Positions 6,695 to 14,276 of a stretch of 24,582 bases of DNA are shown piece after piece. The DNA lies in contig JANPJV010000025.1 in assembly GCA_031425695.1 (NCBI GenBank), forward strand, positions 1 through 24,582. Direction: 5' to 3'. The stretch's first letter is position 1; each line of letters opens with the position of its first letter. The position numbers were made by a program, and so were the translations under genes. Origin of the DNA: JANPJV01 sp031425695. Lineage in GTDB: Bacteria > Pseudomonadota > Gammaproteobacteria > Xanthomonadales > SZUA-5. The notes under the pieces are model-generated. The model had not been told where the DNA came from. It did not search any database and was given only the letters and a program-made list of their open reading frames with translations.

Positions 6695-7710
6695 CGGTGC
6701 AAAGCGGCGTCGATATCGTCATCCCGGTCTACAACGCCGCGCGCTTGCTTGGGGCCTGCCTGAAGGCACTCGATGCCTGTACATCCGCCGACGCAGCGCG
6801 GGTACTCATCATCGACGACGCCTCGCCCGATCCTGCGATCGCGCCGTTGCTTCGCGAGTGGGCAGCAGGCTCACCACTGCCAGCCCGGGTGCTCACCAAT
6901 CCGCAGAACCTCGGTTTCGTCGGCACCGTCAACCGCGCCTTCGGCGAGACCCGGGGCGACGTGCTGTTGCTAAACGCCGATACCGAGGTCACGCCCGGCT
7001 GGCTGGCGCGCCTGCGCGCCGCAATGGACAGCGCGCCCGACGTGGCCACGGTAACGCCCTTTTCGAACAACGCCGAGATCTGCTCCTGGCCGCAGTTCTG
7101 TCGCAACAATCCGCCACCGGCGGACAAGGACGCGCTCGCCACGGCATTCGCCAGCGCGGGCACCCCGAGCTACCCGGCACTCCCCACTGCAGTCGGCTTC
7201 TGCATGTTGATCCGCCGCGCCGTGCTCGACCTTCTCGGCGACTTCGACCACGCCACCTTCGGCCGTGGCTACGGCGAAGAGAACGACTTCTGCATGCGCG
7301 CCAGCGCCCACGGCTGGCGCCACGTGCTCGCCGATGACGCCTACGTGGTCCACGCCGGTGGCGGCTCCTTCGCCCCCTTGGGTCTCGCCCCCGGCGGCGA
7401 GAACATGCAACGCCTGCTCGCACGCTATCCTGGCTACGGGCGCCTGGTGACGGAATTCATTGCCGCGGATCCGCTGGCGGCGGCGCGGAGCAGGGTGGAT
7501 GTGAGCGCTTTGCTCCCCTCTCCCATGCCTTTGGGGAGAGGGGCTGGGGGAGAGGGCGCTCTGCGCTCTGAATCGCCAGCCAAAGCGCCCTCTCCCCCAA
7601 CCCCTCTCCCCAGAAGCATGGGAGAGGGGAGCGTCTACGTCGCCGACGCCTTGACCAACCTACAACCGTCCCCAACCTACAACCAAACCGAACAACCAAC
7701 ACCCAAATGA
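6685..7710 (+). CDS. Family 2 glycosyltransferase with a repeat-encoded C-terminal tail
   Basis: From ATG 6685 (10-nt overlap with the ATPase gene) the product has 341 residues. The GT-A fold is clear: 'VDIVIPVYNA' at 9-18, 'IIDDASPD' at 42-49, 'NPQNLGFVGTVNRAF' at 72-86, and a DxD-equivalent 'LNADTE' at 96-101. An acceptor-side 'GYGEENDFCMRA' lies at 195-206, with the likely catalytic Glu/Asp in EEND. This is the rhamnosyltransferase-like branch of GT2, transferring a sugar from a nucleotide donor to a growing glycan in the cytoplasm. The folded domain seems to end near residue 270. Residues ~276-316 are encoded by a 49-bp inverted repeat and are Pro/Gly-rich low complexity, followed by a Gln/Thr/Pro tail. 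Donor and acceptor cannot be read from sequence. Confidence 0.9.
   Translation: MAVTVQSGVDIVIPVYNAARLLGACLKALDACTSADAARVLIIDDASPDPAIAPLLREWAAGSPLPARVLTNPQNLGFVGTVNRAFGETRGDVLLLNADTEVTPGWLARLRAAMDSAPDVATVTPFSNNAEICSWPQFCRNNPPPADKDALATAFASAGTPSYPALPTAVGFCMLIRRAVLDLLGDFDHATFGRGYGEENDFCMRASAHGWRHVLADDAYVVHAGGGSFAPLGLAPGGENMQRLLARYPGYGRLVTEFIAADPLAAARSRVDVSALLPSPMPLGRGAGGEGALRSESPAKAPSPPTPLPRSMGEGSVYVADALTNLQPSPTYNQTEQPTPK
7512..7632. repeat. Long inverted repeat inside a coding region
   Basis: Arms 7512-7560 and 7584-7632 are 49 bp each, matching at 46 positions when one is reverse-complemented, with a 23-bp spacer. They are built from CTCCCCTCTCCC and GGGGAGAGGGG blocks. Such C/G-run palindromes are normally intergenic in related genomes. 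Here the element is read through in the frame of the glycosyltransferase and gives peptide pieces such as PLGRGAGGEGAL and SPPTPLPRSMGEGS. Confidence 0.9.
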
Positions 7711-8591
7711 CCCTCCCTTTCACTGGCGAGCGCTTCACCCCGGAGTGCGTGCGCGAGATCTGGTACGAGCACATGCATCGCTATGCGTTCGCGCAGCGTT
7801 TCGTGCAGGGCCGGCGCGTGCTCGACGCGGCGTGCGGCGAAGGTTACGGGAGCCAGTTGCTGGCGCAGGCAGGGGGCCAGGTGCTCGGGCTCGACATTTC
7901 CACGGAGGCGATCGCCCACGCGCGCTCGCGCTACGGCGGTGAGCCGGGGCTGCGCTTCGATTGCCAGGACGTAACTGCGCTCGGTGCGCTCCCCGATGCA
8001 AGCTTCGATGTGATCGTCTCCTTCGAGACGCTCGAACACGTACACGCGCAGGAAGCGATGCTCGACGGCTTCGCGCGCCTGCTCGCGCCCGACGGGCTGC
8101 TGCTCATTTCCTCGCCCGACAAGCGTACCTACAGTGACCTGCCCGGGTATCGCAACGAGCACCACGTACGCGAGCTCTATCGCGACGAGCTCGAAAGACT
8201 GCTGCGCGCCCACTTTCCAGCGCTGCGCCTCTACACGCAGAAGCTGCTGTTCCAGTCGGTTCTGTGGGATCCGGATCGGGCGCCTGCGGTCGCCTCGGCG
8301 AGCACCTTGCGCGATGGCCGAATCGAGCAGTCGCTCGACTACGAGGGGCTCTACTACTTGGCCATCTGTGCCCGCAACGAAGCGCAGCTGCCGGTGGCCA
8401 CCAGCGAAGTGCACCTTTTCGGCGATCATGCCGAGTCGGTCTACAGCCATTACAACGACGAAATCCGTCGCCACATCGCCGCCGGTCACCGCCTGGTCGC
8501 GCAGGAGGCTGAGATCGAGAGCCTGCGTGCGCGCCTGGCCGCGGCGCAAAACCTGATTGACGAGTTGCAATCCCAAGGACGGAATCTATGA
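7707..8591 (+). CDS. SAM-dependent class I methyltransferase with C-terminal helix
   Basis: A 294-residue protein starting at an ATGA overlap with the glycosyltransferase gene. Rossmann-type motifs are clear: motif I 'RVLDAACGEGYGS' (37-49) and acidic motif II 'VLGLDIS' (59-65). Also visible are 'FDCQDVTAL' (84-92), a motif IV-like 'FDVIVSFETLEHV' (100-112) and motif VI 'RLLAPDGLLLISSPDK' (124-139). The N-terminal 'PFTGERFTPE...EHMHRYAFA' is a recurring opening in methyltransferases of polysaccharide clusters. The last ~35 residues ('LVAQEAEIESLRARLAAAQN') form a coiled-coil-like helix that may bind a partner. Placed behind Wzm/Wzt and a glycosyltransferase, it probably O-methylates a sugar in the glycan, possibly the chain end read by Wzt. 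The substrate is inferred from context only. Confidence 0.9.
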   Translation: MTLPFTGERFTPECVREIWYEHMHRYAFAQRFVQGRRVLDAACGEGYGSQLLAQAGGQVLGLDISTEAIAHARSRYGGEPGLRFDCQDVTALGALPDASFDVIVSFETLEHVHAQEAMLDGFARLLAPDGLLLISSPDKRTYSDLPGYRNEHHVRELYRDELERLLRAHFPALRLYTQKLLFQSVLWDPDRAPAVASASTLRDGRIEQSLDYEGLYYLAICARNEAQLPVATSEVHLFGDHAESVYSHYNDEIRRHIAAGHRLVAQEAEIESLRARLAAAQNLIDELQSQGRNL

Positions 8592-10396
8592 GTGTTGAAG
8601 CTTCCCGCATGCGTGGCGACACGCTGTTCGCCGCCGACGATGGAATGGTCGCGCCGCTCTCCAACTCGGAATGCATGGTCCAGAACCCGCGCACGCACGA
8701 ACGCCATGTGATGACCTTCGAGGTCTTCCAGGCGCTTGACCAGTGCAAGCAGTTTGCGACCATCGACGAGCACTTGAAGAAGGTCCTCGAAGCCATGCCG
8801 GACCTGCGTGGCCAGAGCGATGCCGCGCGTCGCGTGCTCGGTGGCTTCGTCGACCGTGGCCTGCTGCAGAGCGCCGAGCAGGTGCTTGGCAGTTTCGAGT
8901 CGGCACCGACGCGCAAGCAGGTACCGCTCGGCCCGGTGTTCATCCTGGCCGAGGACCGTCCGGAAGGCTTGGCACGGGTGCTCGACAGCCTGATCAAGAA
9001 CGGCGAGCCGGGCTTCGACCGCCTGCCCATCGTGGTCCTCGACGGCTCCCGCAGCCAAGCCTCGCGCGAGGCCAACCGCCGCGTCATCGGCGAACGCCGC
9101 CGCGAAGCCGGCCTGCGCTATCTCGGCAACAGCGAGCGCGCCGCGTTCGTCGCGCGCATGCAAGGGCAGGGCAAGGCACACGCGCCGGCATTCGCCTGGC
9201 TGCTCGGCGACGACGAAGGCGCGACGCGCGCGCAATTGTTCAACTGGATGCTGCTGCTCGGCGCCGGGCACCGGCCGTTGATTCTCGACGACCGCCAGTT
9301 CCTGCCAGTGCGCGAAATGCCGGAAGCCGAAGGCGGCGTCGACCTCTTGCACTCACACAACCGCGAGGCGTGGTTCTACGGCAGCGATCAGCCGATCCCG
9401 GCCCAGGAACCGGGCAGCGACGACCTGGCGTTCAGCGCCCAGGCCGAGCGCTACGTCGGCGCTGCGCTCGGGCGCAGCATCACCGAACCGGGTCGCCTGC
9501 AACTGGCCGCCGAATCACTGCGCGGCGTGATGCTCCCGCACGTCCGCGCATACGAGCCGCGCGGCCGCATCGCCGCACTCGTGCAGGGCACCGTGGGGTC
9601 GATTGAATCGCCGCACAACATCTGGCTGTACCAGCTCGATCGCGCCTCGCGCGACCGCCTGTGGGCGAGCCGCGAGTTCTACCTGCGCATGTTCGAAGGC
9701 GATCACGTGTGCCACGGGGTCGGGCGCGCGCGCTTTTCGCTCAATTCGGTCTACCAGCCATCGGCGGTCGATCTCAGTGTGCTGAGTGGCTTCGCGATGC
9801 CGGCGTCGGGTGCCCGCGTCGGCCCGAGCTTCGGCGTGCTCACGCGCTTTTTCGATCCGGAATCGGTGGTCCTGCAGAGCACCACCGCCATCGGCAACCA
9901 ATGGCAGCCGACGACCAAGCGCTCCGAGGCTGCACGTACCCCGTTGACGCCGAATGCTGCGGCTTTCTTCAGCGATCACATGCAGGCCCGTGGCGGTGAA
10001 ATTCGCGCCAGCGACGCCCGCGACCGCGCCCAGGGACTGGCCGCGCTGATGGACGACCTCGGTGCTTCCAGCAGCGACGCGCTGCAGGCCGAGCTCAGCA
10101 ATTACCTGAGCTTCAAGCGCGCCGAGCTGGTGGCCGATCTGCAACGCCGCCTCGAAAGCGCCGGCAAGACCCCGCCGATTTACTGGGAGGCGGATCTGCG
10201 CGAGATCATCCAAGGCACCGGCAAGGAGCTGGTGCGCTCGAGCGTTCCGCGGCTCGCCGACTGGGAGGGCAGCCTGGATGCCGCCGGCAGCGCCGAGCGC
10301 CTGCGCAGCGAAGCGCGCGCCCTTGGCGCCGCCCTGCGCGCCTGGCCGAGCGCCTTCGAGCTCGCACCGCGACTGGCTGAGCCATTGTTGGCGTAG
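8588..10396 (+). CDS. Putative fusion of a PqqD/RRE-like winged helix and a GT-A-like glycosyltransferase
   Basis: A 602-residue protein starting at an ATGA overlap with the methyltransferase gene; I know no characterised member. Residues ~28-98 ('MVQNPRTHERHVMTFEVFQA', 'IDEHLKKVLEAMP', 'RVLGGFVDRGLL') have the spacing and ending of PqqD-like domains, the RiPP-recognition-element fold. Residues ~115-270 look like a nucleotide-diphospho-sugar (GT-A) core: 'GPVFILAEDRPEGLARVLDS', then 'LPIVVLDGSRSQASREANRR', 'LRYLGNSERAAF', and 'RPLILDDRQFL' as a DxD equivalent. The C-terminal ~330 residues are unassigned; they hold 'MFEGDHVCHGVGRARFS', a possible acceptor or metal region, and a helical tail. 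No signal peptide or TM is seen. From context it acts on the exported glycan or on a glycosylated protein/peptide. The domain reading is from pattern, not alignment. Confidence 0.7.
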   Translation: MSVEASRMRGDTLFAADDGMVAPLSNSECMVQNPRTHERHVMTFEVFQALDQCKQFATIDEHLKKVLEAMPDLRGQSDAARRVLGGFVDRGLLQSAEQVLGSFESAPTRKQVPLGPVFILAEDRPEGLARVLDSLIKNGEPGFDRLPIVVLDGSRSQASREANRRVIGERRREAGLRYLGNSERAAFVARMQGQGKAHAPAFAWLLGDDEGATRAQLFNWMLLLGAGHRPLILDDRQFLPVREMPEAEGGVDLLHSHNREAWFYGSDQPIPAQEPGSDDLAFSAQAERYVGAALGRSITEPGRLQLAAESLRGVMLPHVRAYEPRGRIAALVQGTVGSIESPHNIWLYQLDRASRDRLWASREFYLRMFEGDHVCHGVGRARFSLNSVYQPSAVDLSVLSGFAMPASGARVGPSFGVLTRFFDPESVVLQSTTAIGNQWQPTTKRSEAARTPLTPNAAAFFSDHMQARGGEIRASDARDRAQGLAALMDDLGASSSDALQAELSNYLSFKRAELVADLQRRLESAGKTPPIYWEADLREIIQGTGKELVRSSVPRLADWEGSLDAAGSAERLRSEARALGAALRAWPSAFELAPRLAEPLLA

Positions 10397-10416
10397 GGGT
10401 CATGGCGCCACGCGCC

Positions 10417-10500
10417 TGTGTAGCCCGGGTAAGCCGAAGGCGCACCCGGGAGAATCTCGCGAGTGATCCCCGGGTGCGCTCCGCTTGCCCGGGCTACACA
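10417..10500. repeat. Intergenic palindrome of the GTAGCCCGGGT type
   Basis: The left arm (10417-10450) starts TGTGTAGCCCGGGTAAGC and the right arm (10468-10500) ends GCTTGCCCGGGCTACACA. They pair over most of their length, with small differences around AGCCGAAGG/CTCCGCTT. The loop holds TCTCGCGAGT, a smaller palindrome. The GTAGCCCGGGT...ACCCGGG pattern is a common dispersed repeat in proteobacteria. It separates the 602-residue protein gene from the next glycosyltransferase. Confidence 0.85.
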
Positions 10501-10542
10501 AGTCCTTCCCGTCCATTCGCTTGATCCGGATCTACTTGCCGC

Positions 10543-11394
10543 ATGCGCGTCGCCGTCGTCGTCGTCAACTACCACACCGGGCCGGTGCTGGGCGACTGCC
10601 TCCGGCGCGCGCTCAGGTGTCCGGAAGTGGCAGAGCTGGTGCTGGTCGATAACGGTTCGCCACCGGGCGAGATCGATGCGCTGATCGCGGAGATCAGCGA
10701 TCGGCGGCTGCTCAGGATCGACCTGCCGAGCAACCCGGGCTTTGCGGTGGCGTGCAATCGCGGCGCCCGCCTCGCGCATTCGCCGTGGCTGCTGTTCCTC
10801 AACCCGGACTGCCTGCTCGAGCCCGATTCCCTGACCCGCCTCGCTGCCGTTGCGGGGCAGCATGAGCGCCTGGGCGCGCTCGGCGCACTGCTGGTGGATG
10901 CGCAGGGGCGACCGGAACCCGCCAGCCTGCGGCGCGACCCGATGCCCGCCCGCGCCATCGCCAGCGCATTCGGGCTCGACCGGTTTGCGGCGATCGAAGG
11001 CGTCCCGATCGCGATTGCGCACGGCAGCCAGGAGCCGGTCCAGGGCGATGCGATCTCTGGTGCGCTGATGCTGGTCCGCCGCGAGGCCTTTACTGCGACG
11101 CGAGGCTTCGACGAGGGCTATTTCATGCATGGCGAGGATCTCGATCTCTGCCGGCGCATGCGTGAGCTCGGCTTCGAGGTCTGGTGCAACCCGGCGGTGA
11201 AGGTCGTGCACCTCAAGGGCGTGTCCAGCCGTCACCACCCGTTTCGCGTGCTGCTCGCCAAGCACCGCGGCCTGTTGCGCTATTTCGACAAGTTCGACGC
11301 CCCGCGCATCGCCTGGCCGCTGCGCATCCTCATCCGCGCCGGCGCGGTTGGCCGCTTCGGACTCGGCGTCATCAAGAACTTGCTCTGGCGCTGA
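10543..11394 (+). CDS. Family 2 glycosyltransferase, rhamnosyltransferase-like
   Basis: A 283-residue protein with the full GT2 pattern: 'VAVVVVNYHTG' (3-13), 'ELVLVDNGSP' (31-40), 'SNPGFAVACNRGA' (63-75), DxD-equivalent 'FLNPDCLLEPD' (85-95), 'GALMLVRREAF' (173-183) and 'FMHGEDLDLCRRM' (194-206). NxGFaxGxNxG plus GEDxDL is typical of the WbbL/RfbF rhamnosyltransferases that build O-antigen and related glycans at the cytoplasmic membrane face. The C-terminus (~255-283) is basic and hydrophobic ('WPLRILIRAGAVGRFGLG') and may lie on the membrane. It is separated from the operon by 146 nt holding a palindrome, yet is co-directional and fits functionally. No clear ribosome site; the start is taken because the beta strand begins right after ATG. 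Confidence 0.9.
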   Translation: MRVAVVVVNYHTGPVLGDCLRRALRCPEVAELVLVDNGSPPGEIDALIAEISDRRLLRIDLPSNPGFAVACNRGARLAHSPWLLFLNPDCLLEPDSLTRLAAVAGQHERLGALGALLVDAQGRPEPASLRRDPMPARAIASAFGLDRFAAIEGVPIAIAHGSQEPVQGDAISGALMLVRREAFTATRGFDEGYFMHGEDLDLCRRMRELGFEVWCNPAVKVVHLKGVSSRHHPFRVLLAKHRGLLRYFDKFDAPRIAWPLRILIRAGAVGRFGLGVIKNLLWR

Positions 11395-11397
11395 TCG

Positions 11398-11507
11398 AGG
11401 GCCGCGCTCCCCCGCGGGTCCGGACCTTGTCCGGACGCTCTTCCCTACTCCACGCGACGACCACGACTATGGATCGGATGAAAAGCGTCCGGACAAGGTC
11501 CGGACCC
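11398..11507. repeat. Perfect 24-bp inverted repeat built from GTCCGGAC units, next to a partial REP core
   Basis: Arms 11416-11439 (GGGTCCGGACCTTGTCCGGA, then CGCT) and 11484-11507 are exact reverse complements over 24 bp, separated by 44 bp. Each arm holds two GTCCGGAC palindromes. Just before the left arm, 11398-11415 is a partial GAGGGCCGCGCTCCC core like the repeats at 3446-3550. It lies 4 nt after the glycosyltransferase stop and about 100 nt before the kinase gene. There is no T tract, so I do not call a terminator. Confidence 0.85.
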
Positions 11508-11604
11508 ACCCGAGCTCTCACGCAACCGCGAACGAATGTCACTTGAGGCACGCGCGCGCGAACGCGTGTGAGAGCCTTGCCGCTTCCAGCAATCGAGTCC
11601 GCCC

Positions 11605-14187
11605 ATGCTCCGGGACAACCGTGGCGACGCCGACAACACCTTCGATCCGGCGCGCCTCGACGAGAGCTGGCGGCAGCTGCTGGCCATGCCGGAACAAGAG
11701 CGTGGCCGCTGGCTGAGCACGCTGGAAGCCGCCGATCCCGGAATTGCCGCCTCGCTGCGCCTGCGCTTGCAAGGCTTGAGCGAAGAAACCAGTGATCGGG
11801 TTGGCGCGGCCGAGGCATTCAGCGAACGCGCGCGCACCGATGTCGCGGCGCCGCCGCGCCGTTTCGGCAATTTCAAGCTCATCCGCCAGCTGGGCGTCGG
11901 GGGCATGGGCGAGGTGTGGCTCGCCGAACAGGACCACCCGCGGCGCCAGGTTGCGCTCAAGCTGATCCGTGGCGGCCTCGGCTCGGATGACGCCAGCCGG
12001 CGTTTCCAGCGCGAGGCGACACTCGCCGGGCGCGCGGAGCACCCGGCCATCGCGCGCATCTACGAAGCCGGCAACGTCACCTCCGAGCAGGGCACGGTGC
12101 CCTACCTGGCGATGGAATACGTCGTCGGCAGCGGCTTGCGCGAGTACATCAACGAGCAGCGCCCGGCCTTGCGCGCGCGTCTGCAGTTGCTCGCGGTGAT
12201 TGCCGACGCGGTGCACCACGCGCATGTGCGCGGCGTAGTCCATCGCGACCTGAAGCCGCAGAACATCATGATCACGCCGGAAGGGGCGCCCAAGGTGCTC
12301 GACTTCGGCGTGGCGCGCGCGCTCGAGGACGCCACGCCCGGCGCGACCCGCATGACCGAGCACGGGCAACTGGTCGGCACGCTGGCCTACATGAGCCCCG
12401 AGCAGCTCGATGGCGATCCGCTGCGCGTCGACGCCCGCTCCGATGTCTATGCGCTCGGTGTGATTGCCTATGAGGTGCTCAGCGGGCGGGCGGCATTCCG
12501 GATCGGCGACAGCTCGGTGCTGGAAGCGTTGCGCGAACGCGCCCGTCAGCGTCCCGACCCGCTCGGTCGCGCCGATCCGCTCCTGCGCGGCGATATCGAG
12601 CTGATCGTCATGAAGGCGCTGGCCGACGAACCGGACCAGCGCTACCAGAGCGCGCTCGAGCTGGCCGACGACCTGCGTCGATTCCTGGCAGCGCAGCCGA
12701 TCCGCGCCCGCGCCCCGACCCGCGCCTACCTGTGGTCGCGGTTTGTACGCCGGAACCGCCTGCCTCTGATCGCCAGTGCGCTGGTGCTCGGCGCGATCGT
12801 GGCCGGCGCCGTGGTCAGCGTGCGCTATGCGCTGTCCGAGGCGGCTGCACGCCGCGAGGCCGAACTGCGTACAGCCAAGGCCGAAGCCGTCACGGGCTTC
12901 CTGCATGACATGCTCGCCAATGCCGATCCCGCCAAGGCGCGCGGGCGCGACCTCAAGCTCAGCGAGGTGCTGGCCGGCGCGGCGCGGGCGCTGTCGGTGT
13001 CGCCACCACGAGAGCCGCAGGTGGAGGCTGAAGTTCGCGCTGTCCTGGTCGAGATCTTCCGCAACCTCGGGGACTATCCGTCGGCGCAGGCGCAGATTGC
13101 CGCTGCGCAGCAGGCCGCCCGGCGTGGGTATGGCGAGCTTTCGCCAGAGGTGCTCGACCTTGACCGCAACGAGGCGGCGGTGCTCGTCGACCTGGAAAAG
13201 GTCGAGCTGGCGGAGCAACGGCTGCGAACGCTGCGCGAGCGCGCCAGCGGCGCCGCGCTCACCCCGGAGCTCGATCTGGGAATGGCGACGCTGCAGGCGC
13301 GAATCGAAATGGTGCGCGGCAACTTCGAAGCTGCATTGACGGCCACCGACGAGGCCCTGGCCCGAAGCAGCCTTGCACCGACCCACCCCGTACGGCTGGC
13401 GGCGCGCGCCAATCGCCTCATCACCCTGACGGATCTCGGTCGCTTCGATGACGCCGAGCGCGAAACGCTGGCGCTGATCGATGACAAGACGGCCATGCTC
13501 GGGGCTGAGCATCCCGAGGTCCTGAAGTTGCGCGGAGAACTCGCGGTGGTCTACGACGGCCAAGGCAAAGCGGCACAGGCCGAGGCGCTTTTGCGCGAGG
13601 TGCTGGCTGACGAGTCGCGCATCTACGGGGTGGACAACGTCGAACCGGTTGCGACCTCGATCAACCTGGTCAAGCAACTGATCGACCGCGGCGCCCTCGA
13701 TGAAGCCGAGCCCATGCTCGACCATGCCATCGCCATCCAGGTCAAGCTGTTCGGCGAAGACCACGAACGCGTCCGCCTGGCGCGCAACATGCGCGCGGTC
13801 CTGTTCGAGGAACGTGGTGCGCCCGAGCGCGCCGTGGACGAGTACCAGGCCATCATCGACAGCTACGAGCGCACGGTCGGCCTCGACCACCCCGAGGCGC
13901 TGGTCGCGCGCAACAACCTTGCCAAGCTTTATCTCAACTCGAAGAAACACCCGGAGGCGGTAGCCGCCTACCGTGCGATCGTCACCGACGCCGAAGGCAA
14001 GCTCGGGAAGGAACACTTCTACACAGCGATCTTTCTCGGCAACTACGGCGACGCCCTGCGCCAGGCGGGAGACGCAGACGCGGTGGCGGTGCTCGAGGAT
14101 GCGCTCGCCCGCTGCTCAGCAGCGCTCGGTGCCGATCACGAGCGCACGCTGAAGGTCAGCGAGTGGCTGAAGCAGGCGAAGCAATAG
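11605..14187 (+). CDS. Transmembrane Ser/Thr protein kinase with TPR-type sensor half
   Basis: An 860-residue Hanks-type kinase. N-terminal residues 1-85 are a helical lead ('DESWRQLLAMPEQERGRWLS'). The kinase domain covers ~88-365: glycine loop GVGGMGEV (97-104), catalytic Lys119 (VALKLI), HRDLKPQN (213-220) with Asp215, DFG (233-235) and SPEQ in place of APE (264-267). All catalytic residues are present. One TM helix lies at ~386-410 (LPLIASALVLGAIVAGAVVS). The remaining 440 residues are tetratricopeptide-like ('EVRAVLVEIFRNLGDYPSAQ', repeated 'LG.DHPE.L....NLA'), predicted outside the inner membrane. The family phosphorylates Ser/Thr in response to a ligand or partner bound by the TPR half. 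Related genes often sit beside an ECF sigma factor; none is seen here. The palindrome upstream and the reversed genes downstream suggest a single-gene unit. Confidence 0.93.
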   Translation: MLRDNRGDADNTFDPARLDESWRQLLAMPEQERGRWLSTLEAADPGIAASLRLRLQGLSEETSDRVGAAEAFSERARTDVAAPPRRFGNFKLIRQLGVGGMGEVWLAEQDHPRRQVALKLIRGGLGSDDASRRFQREATLAGRAEHPAIARIYEAGNVTSEQGTVPYLAMEYVVGSGLREYINEQRPALRARLQLLAVIADAVHHAHVRGVVHRDLKPQNIMITPEGAPKVLDFGVARALEDATPGATRMTEHGQLVGTLAYMSPEQLDGDPLRVDARSDVYALGVIAYEVLSGRAAFRIGDSSVLEALRERARQRPDPLGRADPLLRGDIELIVMKALADEPDQRYQSALELADDLRRFLAAQPIRARAPTRAYLWSRFVRRNRLPLIASALVLGAIVAGAVVSVRYALSEAAARREAELRTAKAEAVTGFLHDMLANADPAKARGRDLKLSEVLAGAARALSVSPPREPQVEAEVRAVLVEIFRNLGDYPSAQAQIAAAQQAARRGYGELSPEVLDLDRNEAAVLVDLEKVELAEQRLRTLRERASGAALTPELDLGMATLQARIEMVRGNFEAALTATDEALARSSLAPTHPVRLAARANRLITLTDLGRFDDAERETLALIDDKTAMLGAEHPEVLKLRGELAVVYDGQGKAAQAEALLREVLADESRIYGVDNVEPVATSINLVKQLIDRGALDEAEPMLDHAIAIQVKLFGEDHERVRLARNMRAVLFEERGAPERAVDEYQAIIDSYERTVGLDHPEALVARNNLAKLYLNSKKHPEAVAAYRAIVTDAEGKLGKEHFYTAIFLGNYGDALRQAGDADAVAVLEDALARCSAALGADHERTLKVSEWLKQAKQ

Positions 14188-14215
14188 TTTTCGGTTTTCG
14201 GTTTTCGGTTTTCGG
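14188..14215. repeat. Tandem heptamer, four copies of TTTTCGG
   Basis: Four exact head-to-tail copies start directly after the kinase TAG (14185-14187). The tract lies in the 89-nt gap between convergent genes, so copy-number change would not alter either protein. Confidence 0.95.
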
Positions 14216-14237
14216 AAGAGCCGAGCCCTTCAGCTAT

Positions 14238-14261
14238 ACCGACACCGACACCGACACCGAC
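14238..14261. repeat. Tandem hexamer, four copies of ACCGAC
   Basis: Four exact ACCGAC copies, then an interrupted GACCGACACCG. It lies 22 nt from the heptamer tract in the same gap between convergent genes. No T-tailed hairpin is present there. Confidence 0.93.
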
Positions 14262-14276
14262 GACCGACACCGCTGT

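Noticed and set aside
10417..11507. The palindromes at 10417-10500 and 11416-11507 as rho-independent terminators
   Set aside because: Long loops and no T tract; the first pattern is a known kind of dispersed intergenic repeat.
11539..14016. 825-codon minus-strand frame opposite the Ser/Thr kinase
   Set aside because: High-GC antisense openness; the + strand carries all kinase motifs and TPRs, while the antisense product has no recognisable fold or start context.
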